The notes under the pieces were generated by a model, which did no database searches, had not been told where the DNA came from, and saw only the letters and a program-made list of their open reading frames with translations. From Planococcaceae bacterium UBA3378 (GTDB taxonomy: Bacteria > Bacillota > Bacilli > Bacillales_A > Planococcaceae), in the NCBI GenBank assembly GCA_002359075.1, contig DEQA01000034.1, positions 1 through 5,969 of the forward strand: DNA of 5,969 nt. The letters run 5' to 3'. The translations under genes were made by a program, and so were the position numbers. This document shows, one piece after another, positions 1-5,189 of the stretch (position 1 is the stretch's first letter; each line of letters opens with the position of its first letter).

Positions 1-17
1 TCAGTTTTCAAAGTTCA
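1..17 (-). promoter_or_regulatory. boxA-like rRNA leader antitermination sequence
   Basis: Read on the minus strand the last 17 bases are TGAACTTTGAAAACTGA. This resembles the boxA-type stretch (TGTTCTTTGAAAACT-like) found in Bacillales rRNA leaders and 16S-23S spacers, which in other bacteria is bound by NusB/NusE to prevent premature termination of rRNA transcripts. It lies 26 bases or more downstream of the predicted P2 start, where an rRNA leader element is expected. The match is from memory of the motif; the 16S gene itself is outside the window. Confidence 0.6.
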
Positions 18-21
18 TTTC

Positions 22-43
22 GTCGCTGTTCGTTATCAGCAAC
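22..43 (-). other. Predicted hairpin at the 5' end of the P2 transcript
   Basis: On the minus strand GTTGCTG (43 to 37) and CAGCGAC (28 to 22) are complementary over 7 bp, including one G-U pair, with an 8-base loop. The first base of the hairpin is the predicted +1 G of promoter P2. The pairing is seen directly; a role in leader stability, processing or initiation is only inference. Confidence 0.45.
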
Positions 44-136
44 TTTTATATATTAACATTTACCGTAGTTCGTGTCAACAACTTTTTAAAAGTTTTTTCG
101 AACCGCTCTACCATTTCTGACAGCAACTTTTATATA
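37..136 (-). repeat. Tandem 84-bp promoter-unit repeat (two 16-bp identical cores)
   Basis: The plus-strand 16-mer CAGCAACTTTTATATA occurs at 37-52 and again at 121-136. It covers the -10 to +7 region of P2 and P1. The 84-bp repeat distance equals the distance between the two -35 boxes, and the upstream A/T tracts are also alike. A diverged third copy, CAGCGACGTTTAATAA, lies at 201-216, 80 bp further. This looks like local duplication of one promoter module. Confidence 0.7.
43..100 (-). promoter_or_regulatory. rRNA operon promoter P2 (sigma-A type with UP-like element)
   Basis: The minus strand carries a perfect -35 TTGACA (78 to 73), a 17-base spacer and a -10 TAATAT (55 to 50). Six bases ATAAAA then lead to a G at 43, the likely transcription start. 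Bases 80-100 upstream of the -35 are rich in A and T runs (TTTTAAAAAG-like), as in an UP element bound by the RNA polymerase alpha subunits. Bacillus subtilis rRNA promoters are known to start with G and to respond to the GTP pool, so the same control is plausible here. A boxA-like sequence lies downstream. Together with the position after lysS, this points to an rRNA operon beginning beyond the window edge. Confidence 0.82.
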
Positions 137-190
137 ATACCACTGACTTTCTAACAAGTCAATCATTATTTAAAAGCTTTTTAATTTCAC
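127..190 (-). promoter_or_regulatory. rRNA operon promoter P1 (sigma-A type with UP-like element)
   Basis: The minus strand carries -35 TTGACT (162 to 157), a 17-base spacer and -10 TATTAT (139 to 134). The same ATAAAA spacer as in P2 then leads to G at 127. An A/T-rich tract (about 163-190, including AAAAAGCTTTTAAATAA) lies directly upstream and resembles the tract upstream of P2. Both -35 boxes are 84 bp apart, so P1 and P2 look like a duplicated promoter unit. Tandem P1/P2 promoters of this kind are typical of Bacillus rRNA operons. Confidence 0.8.
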
Positions 191-228
191 CTTCGCGTTT
201 CAGCGACGTTTAATAATTTAACATGAAT

Positions 229-256
229 TTTATATAAATACAAGCCTTTTTATCAA
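229..256 (-). promoter_or_regulatory. Possible third, upstream promoter (P0)
   Basis: On the minus strand TTGATA (256 to 251) is followed after 16 bases by TATAAA (234 to 229), or after 18 bases by TAAAAT. A/T-rich DNA (257-280) lies upstream. A second reading aligns with the P1/P2 start regions: TTGTAT (243 to 238), 17 bases, TAAATT (220 to 215), then a GTCGCTG at 207 to 201 resembling the GTTGCTG at the P1 and P2 starts. The region is so A/T-rich that chance hexamers are likely, so this is tentative. Confidence 0.3.
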
Positions 257-495
257 AAAATATATATCCTTTTTTTACTACCCGCCATCCTGCTTTCTAT
301 GCTCATTAAGTTGGAATCTTTCTCTTTCCTTCTCCATTTTAATAGAGACAATAATATATACCAAACTATTCAGTGTTTAAACTTTGTTTGATTTTTCAGC
401 AATAGATGCTGATTTCTCCAGCTATCGATGAAAAACACAGTTTTGTTTCTTATCTCTTATAACGTTCAATATGAGACTAATCTTTATTTCTTCAA
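241..495. other. Gene-free A/T-rich spacer between lysS terminator and rRNA promoters
   Basis: I see no convincing gene here. The longest item noted is a 19-codon minus-strand reading frame (278-337) without a ribosome binding site. A small inverted repeat, TCAGCA-ATAGA-TGCTGA, lies near 396-412 and lacks a clear U tract on either strand. The spacer appears to separate the end of lysS from the rRNA promoter cluster. Confidence 0.5.
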
Positions 496-528
496 TTAAA
501 AAGGAAGCCGCAGCACGCTGCGACTTCC
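496..528 (-). terminator. Intrinsic terminator of lysS
   Basis: On the minus strand GGAAGTCGCAGC (528 to 517) and GCTGCGGCTTCC (514 to 503) form an 11-bp GC-rich stem with one G-U pair and a tight loop. TTTTTAA follows at 502 to 496. The hairpin starts 44 bases after the lysS stop codon. It is a strong rho-independent terminator and would insulate the following rRNA promoters from lysS read-through. Confidence 0.9.
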
Positions 529-572
529 CAAACCTATTTAGTTATTGAAGAAATGTTTCTTTAACGCCCTAT

Positions 573-2066
573 TTACTTCGCTGTATGGCGCATTGTCGGG
601 AACAATAGTACATCACGAATCGATGGAGAGTTCGTTAAGAGCATAATTAAACGATCAATACCGATTCCTAAACCACCTGTTGGCGGCATACCGTATTCTA
701 ATGCCTCGATGTAGTCATTATCCATTTCATGTGCTTCATCGTTGCCGGCTGCTTTCTCAGCCAATTGTGCTTCAAAGCGTTCACGCTGATCAATTGGATC
801 GTTCAGCTCTGTGAAGGCATTGGCATGTTCACGACGCACGATAAATAGCTCAAAGCGATCTGTAAAGCGTGGATCCTCTGGGTTTTTCTTCGCTAGCGGT
901 GAAATCTCTACAGGGTGGCCTGTTACGAATGTAGGCTGTACTAATGTTTCCTCTACCTTTTGTTCGAAGAATTCGTTAATAATGTGTCCTACTTCATGTG
1001 CCGGCTTGATTTCTACCCCATGCTTTTCTGCTAAAGCTCGTGCTTCTTCTACAGACATTGGCTGCCAGAAGTCTACACCTGTCGCTTCTTTTACTGCATC
1101 TACCATATGGATGCGTTTCCAGCCTACAGCTAAGTCGATTTTATCTTCACCATATTGAATAGTTGTTGTACCCAATACTTCTTGTGCAATATGTGCAATT
1201 AAGTTTTCTGTCAGGTCCATAATGTCTTGATAATCGGCATATGCTTCATATAATTCAATCATTGTGAATTCCGGATTGTGACGAGTTGAAATCCCCTCGT
1301 TACGGAATACACGGCCGATTTCATATACTTTTTCTAAGCCGCCAACAATTAAGCGTTTTAAGTGAAGCTCAATAGCAATACGCATATAAAGCTCCATGTC
1401 CAGCGCATTATGATGTGTGATAAATGGACGTGCAGCAGCTCCCCCGGCAATGGTATGCAGCATAGGTGTCTCTACTTCTAAATAGCCATGGCTATCTAGA
1501 TAGTTACGCATTGCACGGATAATTTTAGAGCGCATGATAAATGTTTCTTTGCTCTCTTCATTTGTCATTAAATCCAGGTAACGCTGGCGGTAACGTTGCT
1601 CTACATCCTGCAGTCCGTGGAATTTCTCCGGCATTGGACGAAGAGACTTTGTTAAAAATGTAAATTCCGTAGCTTTTACAGATAGTTCTCCAACTTGTGT
1701 ACGGAAGACATTCCCTTTTACACCGACAATATCACCTAAATCCGCTTTCGTAAATAATTCGTATGCTTCATCGCCTACTGCATCTTTACGTACATAGATT
1801 TGGATTTGGCCGCCAAGATCTTGGATATGGGCAAAACCTGCTTTACCTTTTCCACGCTTTGTCATAATACGGCCGGCAATTACTACCTCGCGGGGATTTT
1901 CCTCCAGCTGTTCTTTTGTAAATTCTTCATTCTGGGCTTTTACTTCATTCGATAAATGAGTACGTTCAAAGCGGCGGCCAAATGGGTCCTTCCCGCTTTC
2001 ACGAATATCTGTCATCTTTTGGCGTCGAACCAAAAGCTGGTCGTTTAATTCTTCTATGTTTGACAC
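573..2066 (-). CDS. lysS: Lysyl-tRNA synthetase, class II
   Basis: Cytoplasmic enzyme that charges tRNA-Lys with lysine using ATP. With the start chosen here it has 497 residues, the usual length of the family. An N-terminal OB-fold tRNA anticodon-binding domain covers about residues 60-140 (TKRGKGKAGFAHIQDL, QIQIYV). The class II catalytic core follows: motif 1 region about 179-203 (RSKIIRAMRNYLDSHGYLEV), motif 2 about 252-272 (RVFRNEGISTRHNPEFTMIE) and motif 3 near the C-terminus (GGLGIGIDRL, 464-473). I prefer GTG 2066 because AAGGAG at 2080-2075 lies 8 bases upstream of it. An in-frame GTG at 2075 is three codons longer but overlaps that Shine-Dalgarno sequence. An odd point is FIVRREHANAF (about 408-418), where relatives I remember have FIVGREHANAF. 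The gene sits between the dusB terminator and its own terminator, so it is probably transcribed separately. Confidence 0.97.
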   Translation of the reverse strand: MSNIEELNDQLLVRRQKMTDIRESGKDPFGRRFERTHLSNEVKAQNEEFTKEQLEENPREVVIAGRIMTKRGKGKAGFAHIQDLGGQIQIYVRKDAVGDEAYELFTKADLGDIVGVKGNVFRTQVGELSVKATEFTFLTKSLRPMPEKFHGLQDVEQRYRQRYLDLMTNEESKETFIMRSKIIRAMRNYLDSHGYLEVETPMLHTIAGGAAARPFITHHNALDMELYMRIAIELHLKRLIVGGLEKVYEIGRVFRNEGISTRHNPEFTMIELYEAYADYQDIMDLTENLIAHIAQEVLGTTTIQYGEDKIDLAVGWKRIHMVDAVKEATGVDFWQPMSVEEARALAEKHGVEIKPAHEVGHIINEFFEQKVEETLVQPTFVTGHPVEISPLAKKNPEDPRFTDRFELFIVRREHANAFTELNDPIDQRERFEAQLAEKAAGNDEAHEMDNDYIEALEYGMPPTGGLGIGIDRLIMLLTNSPSIRDVLLFPTMRHTAK

Positions 2067-2074
2067 GTTTGTCA

Positions 2075-2080
2075 CTCCTT
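2075..2080 (-). promoter_or_regulatory. lysS ribosome binding site (decides the start)
   Basis: The minus strand reads AAGGAG, then TGACAAAC, then GTG TCA AAC. The 8-base spacing fits the GTG at 2066. The upstream in-frame GTG at 2075 uses the last G of the same Shine-Dalgarno sequence and cannot be the start served by it. Confidence 0.85.
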
Positions 2081-2126
2081 ATTTCATACTCCGCAGGTTT
2101 ACGGTACATTTTGTCCATATTTTCTT

Positions 2127-2155
2127 ATTGTACACAAAATTACGTGTGTATTCAT
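2127..2155 (-). promoter_or_regulatory. Candidate lysS promoter with inverted repeat
   Basis: After the dusB terminator the only good -10 I see on the minus strand is TACAAT (2132 to 2127). It gives a leader of roughly 50-55 bases to the lysS start. The -35 at 17-base spacing (ATGAAT, 2155 to 2150) is poor. An inverted repeat TACACA-N8-TGTGTA (2131-2150) fills the spacer and touches the -10, so it could be an operator or compensate for the weak -35. No T-box-like leader is apparent, and the 5' leader is too short for one. Confidence 0.35.
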
Positions 2156-2185
2156 CACTTTCGGACTAATTACCAATAAATTATC

Positions 2186-2217
2186 AAAAAAGAGCGTCAC
2201 TAGTGTGACACTCTTTT
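2186..2217 (-). terminator. Intrinsic terminator after dusB / folate operon
   Basis: On the minus strand AAAAGAGTGTCAC (2217 to 2205), loop ACTA, and GTGACGCTCTTTT (2200 to 2188) form a 13-bp stem with one T-G wobble. The T run continues to 2186. The wobble becomes an A-C mismatch on the plus strand, so the structure favours minus-strand transcription. It begins a few bases after the dusB stop and likely ends the folate-dusB transcript. Confidence 0.85.
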
Positions 2218-2218
2218 C

Positions 2219-3250
2219 TTATAACGCACCTACCTGTGTGGCAACTTCTATTTCCCGCTCCTCATATTCAGCTATGACTCCTGTTAGCAATGCGCGTAGT
2301 TCGACCGCTGTTTCTACCTGGTTAATGGCGTTGCGGATTTTTCCGTTTCCGCGAATGCCTTTTAAATACCAGGAAGCGTGCTTGCGCATCTCACGCACAG
2401 CCACTTTTTCACCTTTCAGTTGAAGAAGACGCTCAAAATGAAGAAGACATACATCAATCTTTTCTGCAGCTGTAGGCTCTTCTTTTAACACACCTGTTTC
2501 TAGATATTGTACCGTGCGATAAATCATCCATGGATTTCCTAATGCAGCTCTGCCAATCATCACTGCATCTACACCGGTTGTTTCCAGCATGCGTTTTGCA
2601 TCCTGCGGGGTTTCTACATCCCCATTGCCGATTACCGGGATATTAACGTTCTCTTTTACTTGCTTGATCATATTCCAATCGGCTTTGCCTTCATACATTT
2701 GCACACGCGTGCGTCCATGTACAGCCACTGCTGCTGCGCCCGCACGTTCTACTGACCGGGCATTTTCGATAGCAAAAATATGCTCATCATCCCAACCAAT
2801 CCGCATTTTAACGGACACCGGTTTTTTCACCGCGTCCACGACAGCCGCTACCATTTCGTATACCTTATTAGGATCTAATAAAAGCCGTGCCCCGGCTTCG
2901 CATTTGATAATTTTATTTACCGGACAGCCCATATTGATATCAATAATGTCTGCTGGTGTATGCTGTTCCACATATTTCGCAGCCTCTACCAGTGTTTCTT
3001 TATCGCCGCCAAAAATCTGTAAAGAAAGCGGGTGTTCGCGTTCATCGATATAAAGCATATCCAAAGTCTTTTGATTACGCTGTACAAGGCCTTTATCGCT
3101 GATCATTTCCGCATAAACCAACCCTGCGCCGAACTCCTTCACCGTAAGACGGAAAGCCGAATTACAAATACCGGCCATGGGCGCCAATACAACGCGGTTA
3201 TCCATTACGATATCTGCTATTTGAAACGGCTTTTGTTCATTAGTCATCAT
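2219..3250 (-). CDS. dusB: tRNA-dihydrouridine synthase, DusB family
   Basis: FMN-dependent enzyme that reduces specific uridines of tRNA to dihydrouridine with NADPH. With this start it has 343 residues, close to relatives of about 330. The N-terminal TIM barrel shows the FMN-binding VVLAPMAGICNSAFR (about 20-34) and the NMGCPVNKI loop, where C109 is the expected catalytic cysteine. It also shows SVKMRIGW with K148, VHGRTR with H178, and PVIGNGDV followed by GVDAVMIGRAALGNPW, the phosphate-binding part. The C-terminal helical tRNA-binding domain contains VREMRKHASWYLKG. A longer frame from GTG 3274 runs through the Shine-Dalgarno AGGAGG at 3261-3256, so the start is ATG 3250 (5-base spacing) or the adjacent ATG 3247 (8-base spacing). 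It lies 16 bases after the XRE gene and is the final gene before the terminator. Gram-positive genomes can carry two DusB-type enzymes, so the exact tRNA positions modified cannot be told from sequence. Confidence 0.95.
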   Translation of the reverse strand: MMTNEQKPFQIADIVMDNRVVLAPMAGICNSAFRLTVKEFGAGLVYAEMISDKGLVQRNQKTLDMLYIDEREHPLSLQIFGGDKETLVEAAKYVEQHTPADIIDINMGCPVNKIIKCEAGARLLLDPNKVYEMVAAVVDAVKKPVSVKMRIGWDDEHIFAIENARSVERAGAAAVAVHGRTRVQMYEGKADWNMIKQVKENVNIPVIGNGDVETPQDAKRMLETTGVDAVMIGRAALGNPWMIYRTVQYLETGVLKEEPTAAEKIDVCLLHFERLLQLKGEKVAVREMRKHASWYLKGIRGNGKIRNAINQVETAVELRALLTGVIAEYEEREIEVATQVGAL

Positions 3251-3255
3251 TATGT

Positions 3256-3261
3256 CCTCCT
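3256..3261 (-). promoter_or_regulatory. dusB ribosome binding site (decides the start)
   Basis: A perfect AGGAGG on the minus strand is followed by ACATA and then two consecutive ATG codons (3250 and 3247). It rules out the GTG at 3274 as the main start because that frame translates through this site. Confidence 0.85.
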
Positions 3262-3266
3262 GGAAG

Positions 3267-3470
3267 TTATTCACCGATTAATTCCTGTACATCTATATGG
3301 AGTTCGTCTGCAATTTTTTGAAGCTGTTCAGCTGTCGGCATCTTCTCGCCGCGCTCCATTCGACCCAATATGGTTGTAGAAACGCCAATGCGTTTTGCGA
3401 ACTCCACCTGCTGGATTCGTTTTAACTTTCGGAACGCACGAATTCTTCTACCGTAACGCTCTTCTTCCAC
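3267..3470 (-). CDS. yazB: Small XRE-family helix-turn-helix protein (YazB-like)
   Basis: A 67-residue protein that is almost entirely one Cro/C1-type helix-turn-helix domain. The first helix is GRRIRAFRKLK, then QQVEFAKRIGVSTTILGRMERG (about 20-41) forms the two DNA-contacting helices, and AEQLQKIADELHIDVQEL closes the fold. There is no partner or sensor domain. The start is GTG 3470, with an AGAAGG-like ribosome binding site 9 bases upstream, and it overlaps the 3' end of folK by 49 bp in another frame. In B. subtilis a gene of this type, yazB, occupies the same place between folK and dusB. Its target and function are unknown to me. Autoregulation or control of the folate operon is only an inference from position. 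Confidence 0.88.
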   Translation of the reverse strand: MEEERYGRRIRAFRKLKRIQQVEFAKRIGVSTTILGRMERGEKMPTAEQLQKIADELHIDVQELIGE

Positions 3471-3943
3471 TGCACGACGCCTTCTTTCTGTATATCTAGT
3501 AATGCAAGTGCTTCTTGTGCCCGACGTAATTGTCCCGTTGAAGGCATGCTGATCTCCATTAATGGTACAAGGACAAACGCTCTTTCGAACATTCGTTCGT
3601 GCGGTACAATTAAGCTCTCTGTTTCAATATTTTCTTGATTATATAGCAAAATGTCAAGGTCAATGATTCGGGGACCCCAACGGAATTCCCTTATACGGCC
3701 TAGCTCCTGCTCTATTTTTTGACATAGTAAAAGCATCTCTGCCGGTGATAGGTTTGTTGTAAGACGTACAGCAATATTTAAAAAGGACGCTTGATCCAGA
3801 AAGCCTACAGGCGCCGTTTCATAAACAGATGAAACTTCTTCAACCGTTATACCACTTGCTTCTGTTAGCAGTTTTACGGCTAGTTTTAAATTGGCTTCTC
3901 TTTCACCCATATTAGTGCCAATTGATAAATAAACTGTATTCAT
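3422..3943 (-). CDS. folK: 2-amino-4-hydroxy-6-hydroxymethyldihydropteridine pyrophosphokinase (HPPK)
   Basis: Cytoplasmic enzyme transferring pyrophosphate from ATP to 6-hydroxymethyl-7,8-dihydropterin, the step just before FolP. The 173 residues match the family. The start MNTVYLSIGTNMGEREANL is the typical N-terminal strand and loop. VYETAPVGFLDQASFLN (40-56) carries the pterin-binding residues. RWGPRIIDLDILLY (88-101) holds the magnesium-binding D95 and D97, and PHERMFERAFVLVPL (114-128) is the conserved C-terminal block. Its ATG overlaps the folB stop in an ATGA arrangement, and a GAGG ribosome binding site lies 9 bases upstream inside folB, so translation is probably coupled. The 3' end overlaps the XRE gene. 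All key residues I know are present. Confidence 0.96.
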   Translation of the reverse strand: MNTVYLSIGTNMGEREANLKLAVKLLTEASGITVEEVSSVYETAPVGFLDQASFLNIAVRLTTNLSPAEMLLLCQKIEQELGRIREFRWGPRIIDLDILLYNQENIETESLIVPHERMFERAFVLVPLMEISMPSTGQLRRAQEALALLDIQKEGVVQWKKSVTVEEFVRSES

Positions 3944-4308
3944 TGAAATGTACCTCGTACAATCTCTACAGCTACTTCCTTATAATGCCCGGGAATCGGC
4001 GGGTCCGGCTTAATAATTTCCACACGGCATCCCTTCACCTGTCCTTCGTATTGTGACAACACACGGCTTGCCACTGCTTCTGCTACTGCTTCGATCAGTT
4101 TAAAGGGCTTTCCTTCGATAACTTCCTTACAGATGTCGTATACACCTACATAGCTGACGGTATTCTCCAGATCATCTGTTTGGCCGGCTTGCCGGATATC
4201 CACGGCCAATGAGACAGAGGCACGAAAGCGCTGACCAAGTACTGTCTCTTCTGCCAAAACACCATGATACCCATAAAATTGCATCTCTCTTAAATGAATG
4301 TAATCCAT
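3940..4308 (-). CDS. folB: Dihydroneopterin aldolase (DHNA)
   Basis: Converts 7,8-dihydroneopterin to 6-hydroxymethyl-7,8-dihydropterin and glycolaldehyde. It normally works as an octamer in the cytoplasm. The 122 residues match the family length. The N-terminal FYGYHGVLAEE (11-21) carries E21, equivalent to Staphylococcus aureus E22. KLIEAVAE holds E73 for pterin binding, and IIKPDPPIPGHY (98-109) holds the catalytic lysine K100. An AAGGAG ribosome binding site lies 9 bases before ATG 4308. The gene follows folP after 15 bases, and its TGA overlaps the folK start by 4 bases, so all three belong to one transcript and feed the same pathway. Confidence 0.96.
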   Translation of the reverse strand: MDYIHLREMQFYGYHGVLAEETVLGQRFRASVSLAVDIRQAGQTDDLENTVSYVGVYDICKEVIEGKPFKLIEAVAEAVASRVLSQYEGQVKGCRVEIIKPDPPIPGHYKEVAVEIVRGTFQ

Positions 4309-4323
4309 TATTAAATTCTCCTT

Positions 4324-5187
4324 TTAATGGCGCGGGGCCAGCTCGCCTTCCACGGTAAATTTGCCGACAAGGGCATCGATTACTTTTACGGTACGGGCCA
4401 CTTCCTTCACATCATGCACACGCATCATATGGCAGCCTTTCATTACCCCGTACGCACAAGTTGCAGCTGTTCCTTCGACGCGTTCATGCACAGGCAAACC
4501 TAAAATTGAACCAATCATCCGCTTTCGGGAAGTGGCCAGCAAAACCGGATAGCCCATAGCAGATAGCTCATCTAAGCGCTGCATCGTTTCAATGCTTTGT
4601 TCTAAATTTTTCGCAAAGCCAATACCCGGATCCAAAATGATATGCTGATCAGGTACACCCGCTTGTTTAGCAATCTCAATACTTTGCTCAAGATCCCTGA
4701 TAAAATCTTTCCAATAATGACGGTACGGTTCCTCATGGCGGTTATGCATCAAAATGATAGGCACATTATATGCTGCTGCCACATCCGCGATCGCACGGTC
4801 CGCCTTGGCTCCCCAAATATCATTAATCATATGGGCGCCGGCTTCAACCGCTGCACGGGCTACAGCCGGTTTATACGTATCTATAGAAATAATGGCTGGC
4901 ACTTCCTGTATCAATGCCTTAATGACGGGTACTACCCGGGCGATTTCCTCTTCATCAGAAATACGCTCATAGCCGGGGCGCGTGGATTCACCGCCAACAT
5001 CAATAATTTTTGCTCCGTCTGCCACCATCTTCTTTGCCTGCTTTAATGCAGCCTCTACAGAATTGTATTTACCGCCGTCTGAAAAGGAATCCGGTGTCAC
5101 ATTTAAGATTCCCATAATAAAAGTCTCTTTTGTATAGTCTAATGTTATCCCGTTTAACGTAAGTGGTTTCGGGTAGTGTTGTAGCAT
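4324..5187 (-). CDS. folP: Dihydropteroate synthase (DHPS)
   Basis: Condenses 6-hydroxymethyldihydropterin pyrophosphate (from FolK) with 4-aminobenzoate (from PabC) to dihydropteroate; it is the sulfonamide target. Called sul in B. subtilis. The protein has 287 residues. Numbered from this start, the motifs are MGILNVTPDSFSDGG (25-39), GGESTRPG (65-72), SIDTYKP (101-107), NDIWG (122-126), MHNR (147-150), DPGIGFAK (186-193), SRKR (220-223) and RVHD (256-259). These line a complete TIM-barrel active site. An in-frame ATG at 5193 adds two residues and would overlap the pabC stop as ATGA, but its ribosome binding site spacing is only 1 base. ATG 5187 has 7 bases. Either start is possible through translational coupling. 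I see no sign of the insertions expected of acquired sulfonamide-resistance enzymes. Confidence 0.97.
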   Translation of the reverse strand: MLQHYPKPLTLNGITLDYTKETFIMGILNVTPDSFSDGGKYNSVEAALKQAKKMVADGAKIIDVGGESTRPGYERISDEEEIARVVPVIKALIQEVPAIISIDTYKPAVARAAVEAGAHMINDIWGAKADRAIADVAAAYNVPIILMHNRHEEPYRHYWKDFIRDLEQSIEIAKQAGVPDQHIILDPGIGFAKNLEQSIETMQRLDELSAMGYPVLLATSRKRMIGSILGLPVHERVEGTAATCAYGVMKGCHMMRVHDVKEVARTVKVIDALVGKFTVEGELAPRH

Positions 5188-5189
5188 CT

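Noticed and set aside
278..337. A 19-codon minus-strand reading frame (MEKERERFQLNEHRK...) in the spacer
   Set aside because: Too short, with no Shine-Dalgarno sequence upstream; the charged composition reflects purine-rich DNA.
396..412. Inverted repeat TCAGCA-ATAGA-TGCTGA as a terminator
   Set aside because: Only 6 bp of stem and no proper T tract on either strand; likely chance in A/T-rich DNA.
811..1158. Plus-strand open reading frame of 115 codons inside lysS
   Set aside because: Shadow of lysS; no recognisable motif and no promoter or ribosome binding site context.
1999..2118. A 39-codon minus-strand reading frame (MDKMYRKPAEYE...) overlapping the lysS leader and start, as a possible leader peptide
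   Set aside because: There is no convincing ribosome binding site before its ATG, it carries no run of lysine codons as expected for attenuation, and most of it is lysS read in another frame.
2067..2126. T-box riboswitch before lysS
   Set aside because: The leader is only about 55 bases, with no T-box sequence and no terminator between leader and gene.
2589..3053. Plus-strand open reading frame of 154 codons inside dusB
   Set aside because: It is the reverse complement of the clearly conserved dusB gene, with no family resemblance and low-complexity Ser/Thr/Ile-rich composition.
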